Below, piece after piece: positions 50,777 through 59,523 of a stretch of 64,000 nt of DNA; within the stretch, counting starts at the first letter, position 1; each line of letters starts with the position of its first letter. Source of the stretch: Amorphoplanes digitatis (GTDB lineage: Bacteria; Actinomycetota; Actinomycetes; Mycobacteriales; Micromonosporaceae); contig NZ_JACHNH010000001.1 of assembly GCF_014205335.1 (NCBI RefSeq), forward strand, positions 4,706,501-4,770,500. The letters run 5' to 3'. The translations under genes and the position numbers were made by a program. A model generated the notes under the pieces. The model made no database searches, was not told the origin of the DNA, and saw nothing but the letters and a program-made list of their open reading frames with translations.

Positions 50777-52084
50777 GTGAGAACACGGATATCCCGGGGC
50801 GCCCGCAGAGCGGTCGCCGCGATCGCGGCACTGGGGCTCGTGGCCGCGATGGCGGCGTGCGGGTCCGACGACGAGACGCCGTCCGGGTCGGGCGCCGTCA
50901 CCGCCGAGGGCGTCGACGACGGCGCCGAGCTGGCCCTGTGGACCCGGGCGCCGCTGGAGTTGCAGGCCAAGGCGCTCGTCGACGCGTACAACAAGTCGCA
51001 CAAGAACCAGGTGAAACTGACGATCGTCCCCAACGACGACTACGTCGCGAAGGTCGGCGCGGCGGCCGGCAGCGGCGACCTGCCCGACCTGTTCGCCGCG
51101 GACATCGTCTACGTGCCCAACTGGACCAAGGCCGGGCTGTTCAGCGACATCACCGAGCACATCGGCAAGCTGCCGTACGCCGACAAGCTCAACCAGGGGC
51201 ACATCTCGGCGGGCACCCGCGACGGCGCCAAGTACGTGCTGCCGTTCGTCCTCGACCTCTCGGTGATCTTCTACAACAAGGACCTCTACCGCGAGGCCGG
51301 CCTCGACCCGGAGAAGGGCCCGACCACGCTCGAGGAGTTCAAGCAGCAGGCGCTCGCCGTGCAGAAGCTGAACAAGCCCGGCACCTACGGCACCTACTTC
51401 GGCGGCAACTGCGGCGGCTGCAACGTCTTCACCTGGTTCCCGATGGTCTGGGCCAGCGGCGAGGAGGTCATGAACCCCGAGGGCACCAAGTCCCTGCTCG
51501 ACGGCCCCGCCGCGCAGAAGGTGTACGCCACCTGGCGTGAGCTGAACGCCGCCGGCGCCATCGCGCCCGGCGCCAAGGACGAGACCGGCGCCACCTGGGT
51601 CGCCGCGTTCCAGGAGGGCAAGGTCGGCGTGATGCCGTACCCGGCGACGCTGCTGGCCACCGCCGCCAAGACGGTGGACGTGGGCCTCGTGCCCATCCCC
51701 GGCGTCAGCGGGGGCGCCTCGACCTTCGTCGGCGGCGACGGCATCGGCATCTCCAAGGACTCCAAGAAGAACGCGCAGGCGTGGAACTTCCTCTCCTGGC
51801 TCACCTCCGAGGCGGCGCAGGTCGACGTGCTCGCGGCGGGCAACAGCACGGTGTCGCGTACCGATCTGGCCGACAACAAGTACTCGGCGAAGGACCCGCG
51901 AGTGGCCACGGTCAACAAGGTCGCGGCGTCGCCGCAGAGCAAGACGCCCGTGGCGCTCAACTTCCAGCAGGCGTTCAACGCACCCACCAGCCCCTGGGTC
52001 TCGCTGCTGCGCAACCAGGTGTACGGCGATCAGCAGAAGCTCGCCGACGACAACGCCGCCGTCACCGGCGTGCTCGGCCAGTAG
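50777..52084 (+). CDS. Sugar ABC transporter substrate-binding lipoprotein (435 aa)
   Basis: Lipoprotein signal VAAIAALGLVAAMAACGSDD (lipobox MAAC), then the extracellular solute-binding family 1 fold: ELALWTRAPLELQAKALVDA, DLPDLFAADIVYVPNWTKAG, YVLPFVLDLSVIFYNKDLYR, FQEGKVGVMPYPATLLATAA. GTG start with GAGGAGGAG upstream. The importer has two permeases but no ATPase gene here, as is usual when a shared MsiK-type ATPase serves several sugar importers. Given GH127 in the operon, an arabinose-containing oligosaccharide is the likely cargo. Confidence 0.93.
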   Translation: MRTRISRGARRAVAAIAALGLVAAMAACGSDDETPSGSGAVTAEGVDDGAELALWTRAPLELQAKALVDAYNKSHKNQVKLTIVPNDDYVAKVGAAAGSGDLPDLFAADIVYVPNWTKAGLFSDITEHIGKLPYADKLNQGHISAGTRDGAKYVLPFVLDLSVIFYNKDLYREAGLDPEKGPTTLEEFKQQALAVQKLNKPGTYGTYFGGNCGGCNVFTWFPMVWASGEEVMNPEGTKSLLDGPAAQKVYATWRELNAAGAIAPGAKDETGATWVAAFQEGKVGVMPYPATLLATAAKTVDVGLVPIPGVSGGASTFVGGDGIGISKDSKKNAQAWNFLSWLTSEAAQVDVLAAGNSTVSRTDLADNKYSAKDPRVATVNKVAASPQSKTPVALNFQQAFNAPTSPWVSLLRNQVYGDQQKLADDNAAVTGVLGQ

Positions 52085-52093
52085 CGGCGCGAC

Positions 52094-52126
52094 GCGGCGC
52101 CGGGGCCCGACCGGTCCCGGCGCCGC
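52094..52126 (+). terminator. Intra-operon stem-loop after the binding-protein gene
   Basis: Arms GCGGCGCCGGG (52094-52104) and CCCGGCGCCGC (52116-52126) pair perfectly over 11 bases, starting 9 bases after the binding-protein stop and before the first permease. Such loops protect the upstream mRNA or partly terminate, giving more receptor than permease. Confidence 0.6.
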
Positions 52127-52166
52127 GAGCCGGCCGCCACCCGCGTACTGGAGGAGCACCGCGACC

Positions 52167-53093
52167 ATGTCACCCACACCGACCCTCGCCGCGCCGCCGG
52201 GCGATGTCGCCCGCGAGGGCGGGCGGCGGCCCCGCCGGCCGCTGAGGCGCTCGCCCGCGCTGACCGGCTGGGCGTACGCCGCGCCGACGGCGATCTTCGT
52301 CCTGATCTTCTTCGTGGTGCCGTTCCTGCTGGTCGGCCGGATGTCGGTCTCCGACTGGGGGCTGTTCGCCGGTAACCGGGGCTGGAACGCCCCGGAGAAC
52401 TTCACCTCGGCCATGGACGACCGGATGTTCTGGCCCGCGGTGTGGTTCACGCTCAAGTACACCGTGGTCACCACCGTCATCCTGCTCGGGCTCTCGCTCG
52501 GGCTCGCCCTGATCGTCCAGGAGTCGACCCGCTGGAACGGCCTGCTGCGCACCGCCTTCCTGGTGCCCGGCGCGCTGGGGCTGGCCTCGGCCTCGCTGCT
52601 GTTCTACGCGCTGTACTCGCCGCAGGCGAGCCCGCTCGGCTTCCTCGGGATCGACTCGTTCCTCGGCACGCCCTCGGCCGCGCTCTGGTCGACGGTCGCG
52701 CTGATCGTGTGGCGATTCGCCGGGTTCTACATGCTGCTGGTCCTCGTCGGGCTCCAGGGCATCTCCGGCGACGTGTACGAGGCGGCCCGGCTCGACGGCG
52801 CCGGCCGGTGGCAGGTCTTCCGGTACGTCACCCTGCCGCTGCTGCGCCCGTCGCTCGCGCTGTGCACCATCCTCTGCGTCACCGGATCGATGCTCGCCTT
52901 CGACCAGTTCTACATCCTGACCAAGGGCGGCCCCGACAACAGCACCGTCACCATCGTGCAGCTGGTCTACAACATGGCCTTCGGCGGCCAGAACGACCTC
53001 GGGCGCGCCGCCGCGCTGTCCATCCTGGTGCTCGTCGCGCTGCTTGTCGTCAACGCCCTCCAGTTCCGCAACCTGCGCGGCCGGGAGGGCTGA
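52167..53093 (+). CDS. Sugar ABC transporter permease 1 (MalF-like, 308 aa)
   Basis: Six TM segments starting at SPALTGWAYAAPTAIFVLIF. The EAA-type loop that docks the ATPase is DVYEAARLDGAGRWQVFRYV, followed by the TLPLLRPSL motif. The cytoplasmic N-terminus is basic and Arg/Pro-rich. GGAGGAG precedes the ATG. Partner of the second permease three bases downstream. Confidence 0.93.
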   Translation: MSPTPTLAAPPGDVAREGGRRPRRPLRRSPALTGWAYAAPTAIFVLIFFVVPFLLVGRMSVSDWGLFAGNRGWNAPENFTSAMDDRMFWPAVWFTLKYTVVTTVILLGLSLGLALIVQESTRWNGLLRTAFLVPGALGLASASLLFYALYSPQASPLGFLGIDSFLGTPSAALWSTVALIVWRFAGFYMLLVLVGLQGISGDVYEAARLDGAGRWQVFRYVTLPLLRPSLALCTILCVTGSMLAFDQFYILTKGGPDNSTVTIVQLVYNMAFGGQNDLGRAAALSILVLVALLVVNALQFRNLRGREG

Positions 53094-53096
53094 GGA

Positions 53097-53918
53097 GTGT
53101 CCCGCAACCTGCTGCTGCGTACACCGCAACACGTGCTCACCGGCGCGCTGGCCATCGTCTTCCTCTTCCCGCTCGCGTGGGCGTCTGTGGCCTCGGTCAG
53201 CCCGCAGGCCGGCACCGCGCAGACCGACGGGTGGGGCCTTGGCAACTACCAGACCCTCGCCGACTACCAGGCCGGCATCGGCCAGTACCTGTTCAACTCC
53301 ACGCTCGTGTCGACGCTGACCGTGCTGTTCACCCTCACGGTGTCGGTGCTCGGCGGGTACGCGTTCGCGATGTTCAGGTTCCCCGGCCGCAACGTCCTGT
53401 TCCTGCTGACCCTCGCCATCCTGATGGTCCCCTACGCCACCCTGCTCATCCCGCTCTACGTGCTGCTCAACGAGCTCGGGCTGCAGAACTCGCTGATCGG
53501 GCTGGCGCTCGTGCTAGCCATGTTCCAGCTGCCGTTCGGGACCCTGATGATGCGCGTCTCCTTCGAGGCGGTACCCACCGAGCTGCGCGAGGCCGCGCTC
53601 ATCGACGGCTGCGGCTCGGTACGGGCGCTGCGGCTCGTCCTGCTCCCGGCCGTCAAGCCCGGGCTGATCACGGTGGGCCTGTTCGCGTTCCTCGCCGCCT
53701 GGAACGACTTCATCACCCCGCTGGTGCTGATCAGCGACTCCGACAAGGTTCCGCTTCCGCTCGCCGTCGCCAACCTGCGCGGGCAGGTCATGGGCATCGT
53801 CGACTACGGCGCGACGGAGGCCGGCGTGGTCGTGCTGGCGCTGCCCTGCGTGCTGCTCTTCCTCGCCCTCCAGCGGCACTACGTCCGCGGGTTCATGTCC
53901 GGCGCTCTCAAAGGGTGA
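53097..53918 (+). CDS. Sugar ABC transporter permease 2 (MalG-like, 273 aa)
   Basis: Six TM segments; MalG features include FNSTLVSTLTVLFTLTVSVL, GGYAFAMFRFPGRNVLFLLT and the EAA loop ELREAALIDGCGSVRALRLV, followed by LLPAVKPGL. GTG at 53097 starts three bases after the first permease stop. The GH127 gene follows eight bases later, tying import to hydrolysis. Confidence 0.93.
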   Translation: MSRNLLLRTPQHVLTGALAIVFLFPLAWASVASVSPQAGTAQTDGWGLGNYQTLADYQAGIGQYLFNSTLVSTLTVLFTLTVSVLGGYAFAMFRFPGRNVLFLLTLAILMVPYATLLIPLYVLLNELGLQNSLIGLALVLAMFQLPFGTLMMRVSFEAVPTELREAALIDGCGSVRALRLVLLPAVKPGLITVGLFAFLAAWNDFITPLVLISDSDKVPLPLAVANLRGQVMGIVDYGATEAGVVVLALPCVLLFLALQRHYVRGFMSGALKG

Positions 53919-53925
53919 TCCACAA

Positions 53926-55854
53926 GTGACGATCGACGAAATTCAGCCCATCGCCACCGGCGGCTGGACTCAGCGTGGTGGCACACCCACCGCGCCGAGC
54001 CGTGGCCTGCTGCGCCCGCTCGGCCTGCGGGAGGTCACCCTGCGCACCGGCTTCTGGCAGCGCCGGCAGGACGTCAACCGCTCCGCCTCGCTGGCGCACA
54101 TCGAGCACTGGCTGGAACGCGCCGGCTGGCTCGGCAACTTCGACGCCGCCGGCGACGGCCGCCTGCCCGGCGCCCGGCGCGGCCGCGAGTTCGCCGACAC
54201 CGAGGTCTACAAGCTGCTGGAGGCGATGGCCTGGGAGCTCGGCCGCGCCGGCGACCTCGAGCTCGACGCCCGCTACCGGGCGATCGTGCGCCGGGTCGCC
54301 GCCGCGCAGGAGCCCGACGGCTACCTGAACACCAACTTCGGCCGGCCCGGCCAGCGGCCCCGCTACAGCGACCTGGAGTGGGGCCACGAGCTCTACTCCT
54401 TCGGCCACCTCATCCAGGCGGGCGTGGCCCGGGCCCGGACGTTCGGCGCCGACGAGCTCGTCGACGTGGCGGTGCGCGCCGCCGACCACGTCTGCGACGT
54501 CTTCGGCCCGGACGGCATCGCGAGCGTCTGCGGGCACCCGGAGATCGAGCCGGCCCTGGTGGAGCTCTACCGGGTGACGGGCGAGCGCCGCTACCTGGAG
54601 CAGGCCGAGCTCTTCATCGACCGGCGCGGCCGCCGGGTCCTCGCCGACATAGAGTTCGGCCGCTCCTACTTCCAGGACGACGTGCCCGTACGCGCGGCGG
54701 AGGTGCTACGGGGGCACGCGGTCCGGGCCACCTACCTGGCGGCGGGAGCGGTCGACGTCGCCGTGGAGACCGGCGACACGGAGCTGCTGGACGCCGTCGC
54801 CCGGCAGTGGCGGGCCACGGTGGCGCGCCGCACCTACATCACCGGCGGGATCGGGTCCCGGCACCAGGACGAGGCGTTCGGCGACGACTTCGTGCTGCCG
54901 CCCGATCGCGCGTACTCCGAGACCTGCGCGAGCGTCGGCTCGGTGATGCTGTCCTGGCGGCTGCTGCTGGCGCAGGGCGACGCACGCTACGCCGACCTCA
55001 TCGAACGCATCCTGTTCAACGTCGTCGCCACCTCGCCGTCGGACGACGGCACCCGGTTCTTCTACACCAACACCCTGCACCAGCGCGTGCTTGGCACCGA
55101 GCCGGCCGCCGACACCCTGGTACCCCGGGCGTCCTCGACGATGCGCGCGCCCTGGTTCGAGGTGTCCTGCTGCCCCACCAACCTGGCCCGGACCTTCGCC
55201 GGCCTCGCCGCCTACGTCGCCACCAGCGACGACGACGGCGTGCAGCTGCACCAGTACGCGGCGGCCCGGGTGCGCACTGCGCTGCCCGACGGCCGGGAGA
55301 TCGGGTGTGAGATCGAGACCGCGTACCCCGCCGACGGCCGGATCACCGTCCGGATCACCGAGGCGCCGGACACCCCGTGGACGCTCACCCTGCGCGTGCC
55401 GCACTGGGCCACCGGCGCGACCCTCGACGGCGCCGCCGTACCCACCGGCCAGGTGCGGGTCCGGCGCCGCTTCTCCCCCGGCGACACCGTCGTGCTCGAC
55501 CTGCCGGTCCGGCCGCGGTTCACCGCGCCGGACCCCCGCATCGATTCGGTACGCGGATGCGTCGCCGTCGAGCGCGGCCCGGTCGTCCACTGCGTGGAGT
55601 CGGTCGACCTGCCGCCGCACGTCCCGCTCGAGGCCCTGCTGCTGGACCCGTCGATCGCACCCGAGGACCGCGACGGCGCGGTCGTCGTCGCGGGCCGGCT
55701 CGCGCCACTGCCCGACGGCGAATGGCCGTACGGCACGCCGGCGCCGGAGCCGGGCGCGGAACCGCTGGAGGTCACGCTCCGGCCCTACCACGACTGGGCG
55801 AGCCGCGGCCCGTCGACCATGCGCGTGTGGCTGCCCCTTATAAATGCAGGATGA
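53926..55854 (+). CDS. Glycoside hydrolase family 127, beta-L-arabinofuranosidase-like (642 aa)
   Basis: Cytoplasmic enzyme (no signal peptide) of the HypBA1 family: an (alpha/alpha)6 barrel with FADTEVYKLLEAMAWELGRA, SVCGHPEIEPALVELYRVTG, and the catalytic Zn site. GAFs include the Glu and Cys of RAYSETCASVGS and the adjacent Cys pair in FEVSCCPTNLAR, corresponding to Glu338, Cys340 and Cys417/418 of HypBA1, where Cys417 is the nucleophile. C-terminal beta-sandwich domains follow. It removes beta-L-arabinofuranose (or a related sugar) from imported oligosaccharides. The stop overlaps the serine hydrolase start (ATGA). Confidence 0.92.
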   Translation: MTIDEIQPIATGGWTQRGGTPTAPSRGLLRPLGLREVTLRTGFWQRRQDVNRSASLAHIEHWLERAGWLGNFDAAGDGRLPGARRGREFADTEVYKLLEAMAWELGRAGDLELDARYRAIVRRVAAAQEPDGYLNTNFGRPGQRPRYSDLEWGHELYSFGHLIQAGVARARTFGADELVDVAVRAADHVCDVFGPDGIASVCGHPEIEPALVELYRVTGERRYLEQAELFIDRRGRRVLADIEFGRSYFQDDVPVRAAEVLRGHAVRATYLAAGAVDVAVETGDTELLDAVARQWRATVARRTYITGGIGSRHQDEAFGDDFVLPPDRAYSETCASVGSVMLSWRLLLAQGDARYADLIERILFNVVATSPSDDGTRFFYTNTLHQRVLGTEPAADTLVPRASSTMRAPWFEVSCCPTNLARTFAGLAAYVATSDDDGVQLHQYAAARVRTALPDGREIGCEIETAYPADGRITVRITEAPDTPWTLTLRVPHWATGATLDGAAVPTGQVRVRRRFSPGDTVVLDLPVRPRFTAPDPRIDSVRGCVAVERGPVVHCVESVDLPPHVPLEALLLDPSIAPEDRDGAVVVAGRLAPLPDGEWPYGTPAPEPGAEPLEVTLRPYHDWASRGPSTMRVWLPLINAG

Positions 55855-57215
55855 CCAGCCTTCCCCGGAGCACCCCCGCCGCGCAGGGCGTCGACGCGAA
55901 CGGCATCGACGCGTTCGTCGCGGCGCTGGGGCGGGCGCCGAACATCGAACCGCACGGCCTCATGGTGCTGCGGCACGGTCACGTGGTCGCCGAGCGCTGG
56001 TGGCATCCGTACGGGCCCGGCACGCCGCACCTGCTCTACTCGCTGAGCAAGGCGTTCGCGTCGACCGCACTCGGCTTCGCGGTGGCCGAGGGCCTGGTCG
56101 ACCTGGACGCCACCGTGCTGTCGTACCTCCCCGAGCACGACGCCCGGATCACCGATCCCCGCTCCCGGTCGATCCTGGTACGCCACGTCGCGTCGATGAC
56201 CAGCGGCCACGCCGCCGAGACGATCGACGAGGCGTTCGGGGTGGGAGACGGCGACCTCACGCTCGGCCTGCTCCTGCTGCCGCCGGAGCGGGACCCGGGC
56301 ACGTTCTTCGCCTACAACCAGCCGTGCACGAACGCCCTGTCGGCGATCATCGAGCGGGTGAGCGGCACGCCGCTGACCGAGTTCCTGCGGCCGAGGCTCT
56401 TCGAACCGCTGGGCATCGGACAGTTCGGCTGGTCGCTCGATCCGGTCGGCCGTGAACAGGGCTTCTCCGGGCTGCACCTGACGACCGAGTCCGTCGCCAA
56501 GGTCGGCCAGTTCTACCTGGACGGCGGCAGCTGGCAGGGCAAGCAGCTGCTGCCGGCCGAGTGGGTCGCCGAGGCCACCCGCGCGCACGTGGACGCCGAC
56601 AAGGACGGCTCGGACTGGGGCCGGGGGTACGGCTTCCAGTTCTGGCGCAGCCGGCACGGCTACCGCGGCGACGGCGCGTACGGGCAGTTCATGCTGGTCC
56701 TGCCGGAGTCCGACGCGGTCGTGGCGATCACGTCGCAGAGCCCGGACATGGAGGGCCTGCTCGACCTGGCCTGGACCCACCTGCTGCCGGCCCTGACCGC
56801 CGGCTCCGGAGACTCCGCCGGCCCCGCCGGTCCGTGGCCGATCGAGCACCCGGAGCTGGCCCGCCCGGCCGGCGACGGCCGGCACATGGCACTCGCCGAG
56901 GCGACCTACCGTCCGGGCCCGGCCAACGAGATCGGCTCGCTGGAGTCCGTCCGGGTCCGGCCCGGCGAGCTCGTGCTCGACGAGGGCGGTGAGCTGACCG
57001 CCGCGCTCGGCGCGCCGGACCGCTGGACCGTCACCGGCCCGCTGGCCACCGCGTACGCCTGGTCCGGCGACCGCCTGCTGATCGACCTGATCTTCGTCGA
57101 GACCCCGCACCGGCTGCACCTGAGGTTGGACCCGGCGACCGGCACGTTCGCCGCGTCCTGGCGGACGGCACCCCTGGCCCCCGTCCCCCTCGTCGCACTC
57201 CGGATGCCGCACTGA
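55851..57215 (+). CDS. Serine hydrolase, class C beta-lactamase fold, with C-terminal lipocalin-like part (454 aa)
   Basis: Nucleophile motif S-x-x-K in HLLYSLSKAFASTALGFAVA, Tyr motif TFFAYNQPCTNALSAIIERV, and the third motif near YGQFMLVLPESDAVVAITS. The last ~100 residues (VRVRPGELVLDEGGELTAAL) form a small beta domain. No signal peptide. It is coupled to GH127, so a role in removing acyl or ester groups from the same oligosaccharide is plausible but unproved. Confidence 0.87.
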   Translation: MTSLPRSTPAAQGVDANGIDAFVAALGRAPNIEPHGLMVLRHGHVVAERWWHPYGPGTPHLLYSLSKAFASTALGFAVAEGLVDLDATVLSYLPEHDARITDPRSRSILVRHVASMTSGHAAETIDEAFGVGDGDLTLGLLLLPPERDPGTFFAYNQPCTNALSAIIERVSGTPLTEFLRPRLFEPLGIGQFGWSLDPVGREQGFSGLHLTTESVAKVGQFYLDGGSWQGKQLLPAEWVAEATRAHVDADKDGSDWGRGYGFQFWRSRHGYRGDGAYGQFMLVLPESDAVVAITSQSPDMEGLLDLAWTHLLPALTAGSGDSAGPAGPWPIEHPELARPAGDGRHMALAEATYRPGPANEIGSLESVRVRPGELVLDEGGELTAALGAPDRWTVTGPLATAYAWSGDRLLIDLIFVETPHRLHLRLDPATGTFAASWRTAPLAPVPLVALRMPH

Positions 57216-57217
57216 CG

Positions 57218-57248
57218 GCCGGGCGCAGTCGATCAAGCTGCGCCCGGC
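57218..57248. terminator. Hairpin terminator ending the GH127 operon
   Basis: Arms GCCGGGCGCAG (57218-57228) and CTGCGCCCGGC (57238-57248) pair perfectly over 11 bases with a 9-base loop. It starts 2 bases after the serine hydrolase stop and also faces the remnant gene on the other strand. Confidence 0.78.
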
Positions 57249-57262
57249 GCATCAGACACTGG

Positions 57263-57883
57263 TCAAGCCGGCAGAGGTTCGCTGTTCTCCGCTCGCCAGA
57301 TCTCGTTGTAGGCCGTCAACGGCGCTGCCGGTGCGGGCAGCGGCACCGCCTCCGACATCCAGCGGCGTCGTCCACTCGAGTCCGGGCCCGAGCTCCCCTT
57401 CGGATTGCTGCGCAGGTGGAGAGGGAAGTCCCGGCGCTGGCCGATCTGCGGTACTTCGCCGGTGCCCTTTCCGGAATCGTTCCACCAGATCCAGCCCGCG
57501 AACGACCAGGGTTGGGTCCAGCCCGGCCCACCACGCCGCCACGACTTGACCTCGGCGTGCAATCCGCGGATCCAGTCGGCTCGCCACTTGCCGTCGACGT
57601 CGCCCGGCATGACGCAGTCACCTTCGATGTTGGACGACACGTACGAGTCCACGCCAAAGAAGTCACCGACAGTGGGACCGGGGTCAAACCTCTCATAGTC
57701 GCCACCATGACTGTCGGTCCATTGCTTGGTGAGGACGGGTCCGAACCTGACCCGCGCGCGTTTGTCGGCAGGAAGACCGCTGATCATTTGCCAGAGCTTG
57801 CGCTGATGGTCCTTGTAGTCGCCGACGTCGAACCGCGACCTGCCGGAGCTGTAGTCCTGCTCGGGCTCGTGCCAGTCATCCCG
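57263..57883 (-). pseudogene. 5'-truncated glycoside hydrolase remnant (GH26-like C-terminal half)
   Basis: The open frame begins after a TGA at 57884-57886 and reads RDDWHEPEQDYSSGRSRFDV, then GDYKDHQRKLWQMISGLPAD, a segment with TVGDFFGVDSYVSSNIEGDC and RGGPGWTQPWSFAGWIWWND. WHEPE looks like the catalytic-acid loop of a GH26/GH5-type barrel (clan GH-A). No start codon or signal peptide precedes it, so the N-terminal half of the barrel is gone. The last ~50 residues also look degraded. The largest ATG-started piece is 174 aa (57263-57787), but a functional enzyme is unlikely. Confidence 0.65.
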
Positions 57884-57918
57884 TCATGAATTGGCGCTTT
57901 GGTAAACCCTCGCGCCGG

Positions 57919-59112
57919 CTACCGGCCAGGCCCGGTGAACAGCCGGCGCAACAGCGCGCCGCGGTTGCCCGAGGTCTCCGCCTGCCGCGAGGCGTCGACC
58001 GCGGCGAAGCCGTAGTCGCGCATCCTCTCCTCGTAGCCGCCGATCGCCGCGACGAGGTCGGCGCCGCCGGTGAGCGCGGCGCACAGGTTCGCCGCGTCCA
58101 TCAGCGCGGTGTTCGCGCCGGAACCGCGGGCCGGGCTCATCGCGTGTATCGCGTCGCCGAGGACGGTCACCCGGCTCGGCGCCCAGGCCGGCAGCCGGCG
58201 ACTGGTGCGTACCCGGATGAGGAACGTCTCCTCGACCGACGCCATGGCGAGCAGGGCGCGCAGATCGGGATGCCACGACCGGATCGCCCGGCAGGCGGCG
58301 GCGTGCAGCGCCGCGGCCTGCTCCGGGTCGGGCACCGGTAGCCGGTCGTGCCGCGCGGAGACCGCCCACATCAGGTAGTCGGCGGCCGGGCTCAGCCGCA
58401 CTTCCGGCGCGATGGCGGCGGCCGCGTCGGGCGGTGGCCGCCGGAACTCGACGAGCCCGGCCGCCAGGCCGACGTGGCCGCCGGTGATCGCGGTGAAGCC
58501 GTCGTGCATGGCCGGCGGGACGAGGCGCCGTGCCGCGTCGTCGAGCAGGGTCTTGCCGTAGATGACCCGCGCGCCGGTGTCGACGACCCGCGCGCCCGGC
58601 AGCAGGGTGCGCCGGACCGCCGAGTTCACGCCGTCCGCGCCGACGAGCACGCCGGCCCGCTCGGTGGAGCCGTCCGCGAAGCGCAGCGTCACGCCGTCCG
58701 CGTCCCGTTCGTGCCCGGCGAGCTCGTGGCCGTAGTGGATCAGGTCGTCGAGCCCCGCGGCGAGGATCTCGCGGAGCGTCCCGCGGTCGGCCGAGGTGGA
58801 GAGCGTGGCCGGGTCGTCCGGGTCGCGGTCCGGGCCGGCCGGCGTCTCGTGCAGGACGCGCAGCCGGGCGGAGAGGACCGTGACCCTGGTGCCCGGCCGG
58901 CCCGTCGTCGCGAGGAACAGCCGGAACAGCGGCGGCGGCAGGCACTTCTCGAGCGCCAGGCCGGCCCGGGCGTCGACGTGCAGCCGGTAGCCCTGCCGGC
59001 GGGCGCCGAGCGCGGCGTCCCGCTCGTAGACCTGGACGTCGACGCCGGCGCGGACCAGGCCCTGAGCGAGGCACAGCCCGCCCAGGCCGGCACCGGCGAT
59101 CGCCACCCGCAT
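57919..59112 (-). CDS. FAD-dependent monooxygenase (397 aa)
   Basis: Group A flavoprotein hydroxylase: the Rossmann GxGxxG motif in MRVAIAGAGLGGLCLAQGLV, a VQVYERD acidic end, DG motif VLVGADGVNSAVRR and the FAD ribose motif VTVLGDAIHAMSPARGSGAN. Substrates are typically aromatic or polyketide-like. ATG at 59112 is chosen because the Rossmann fold starts there. Divergent from an ArsR-VOC pair across a perfect palindrome, so it is probably repressed by ArsR. Confidence 0.9.
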   Translation of the reverse strand: MRVAIAGAGLGGLCLAQGLVRAGVDVQVYERDAALGARRQGYRLHVDARAGLALEKCLPPPLFRLFLATTGRPGTRVTVLSARLRVLHETPAGPDRDPDDPATLSTSADRGTLREILAAGLDDLIHYGHELAGHERDADGVTLRFADGSTERAGVLVGADGVNSAVRRTLLPGARVVDTGARVIYGKTLLDDAARRLVPPAMHDGFTAITGGHVGLAAGLVEFRRPPPDAAAAIAPEVRLSPAADYLMWAVSARHDRLPVPDPEQAAALHAAACRAIRSWHPDLRALLAMASVEETFLIRVRTSRRLPAWAPSRVTVLGDAIHAMSPARGSGANTALMDAANLCAALTGGADLVAAIGGYEERMRDYGFAAVDASRQAETSGNRGALLRRLFTGPGR

Positions 59113-59140
59113 GTCACCCAGTATGGCGCGGCGGCGCACC

Positions 59141-59166
59141 AACGTGTAAGTTTCGGCTTACACGTT
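59141..59166. promoter_or_regulatory. Perfect inverted repeat, candidate ArsR operator
   Basis: Arms AACGTGTAAG (59141-59150) and CTTACACGTT (59157-59166) are perfectly complementary across 6 bases. The repeat lies in the 66-base gap between the monooxygenase (-) and arsR (+) starts, and its right arm ends 12 bases before the arsR start. One bound dimer would block both promoters. Confidence 0.82.
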
Positions 59167-59178
59167 TGGAGGTGGGTG

Positions 59179-59523
59179 GTGCCCGACCTGGCCGCCGTGC
59201 TGAGCGCCCTGGCCGATCCGTCGCGGCGGGTGCTGTTGCAGCGGCTCGCGCACGGGCCGGCCACCGCCGGGCAGCTCGCCGAGCTGCTCAGCGTCAGCCG
59301 GCCGGCCACCTCGCAACACCTCCAGGTGCTGCAGGCCGCCGGCCTGGTCCGCGCGACGGCGCTGGGCCGGCACCGGTGGCACGAGCTGGCCCCGGCCCCG
59401 CTCTACCTGGTGGAGCAGTGGGTCCGCGGCCTGGCCGACACGTGGGCCGCCGCCCCGACGCTGGACGACCGTGCCGGTGCACCGCAACGCACCGCCGCAT
59501 CCCGCAAGGAGAACAATCCGTGA
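59179..59523 (+). CDS. ArsR-family transcriptional regulator (114 aa)
   Basis: Winged HTH: LAAVLSALADPSRRVLLQRL, TAGQLAELLSVSRPATSQHL with recognition helix, then QVLQAAGLVRATALGRHRWH (wing). No CxC metal motif, so it belongs to the non-metal ArsR group often paired with SRPBCC/VOC proteins. GTG at 59179 after GGAGGTGG. Its stop overlaps the VOC start (GTGA). Confidence 0.9.
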   Translation: MPDLAAVLSALADPSRRVLLQRLAHGPATAGQLAELLSVSRPATSQHLQVLQAAGLVRATALGRHRWHELAPAPLYLVEQWVRGLADTWAAAPTLDDRAGAPQRTAASRKENNP

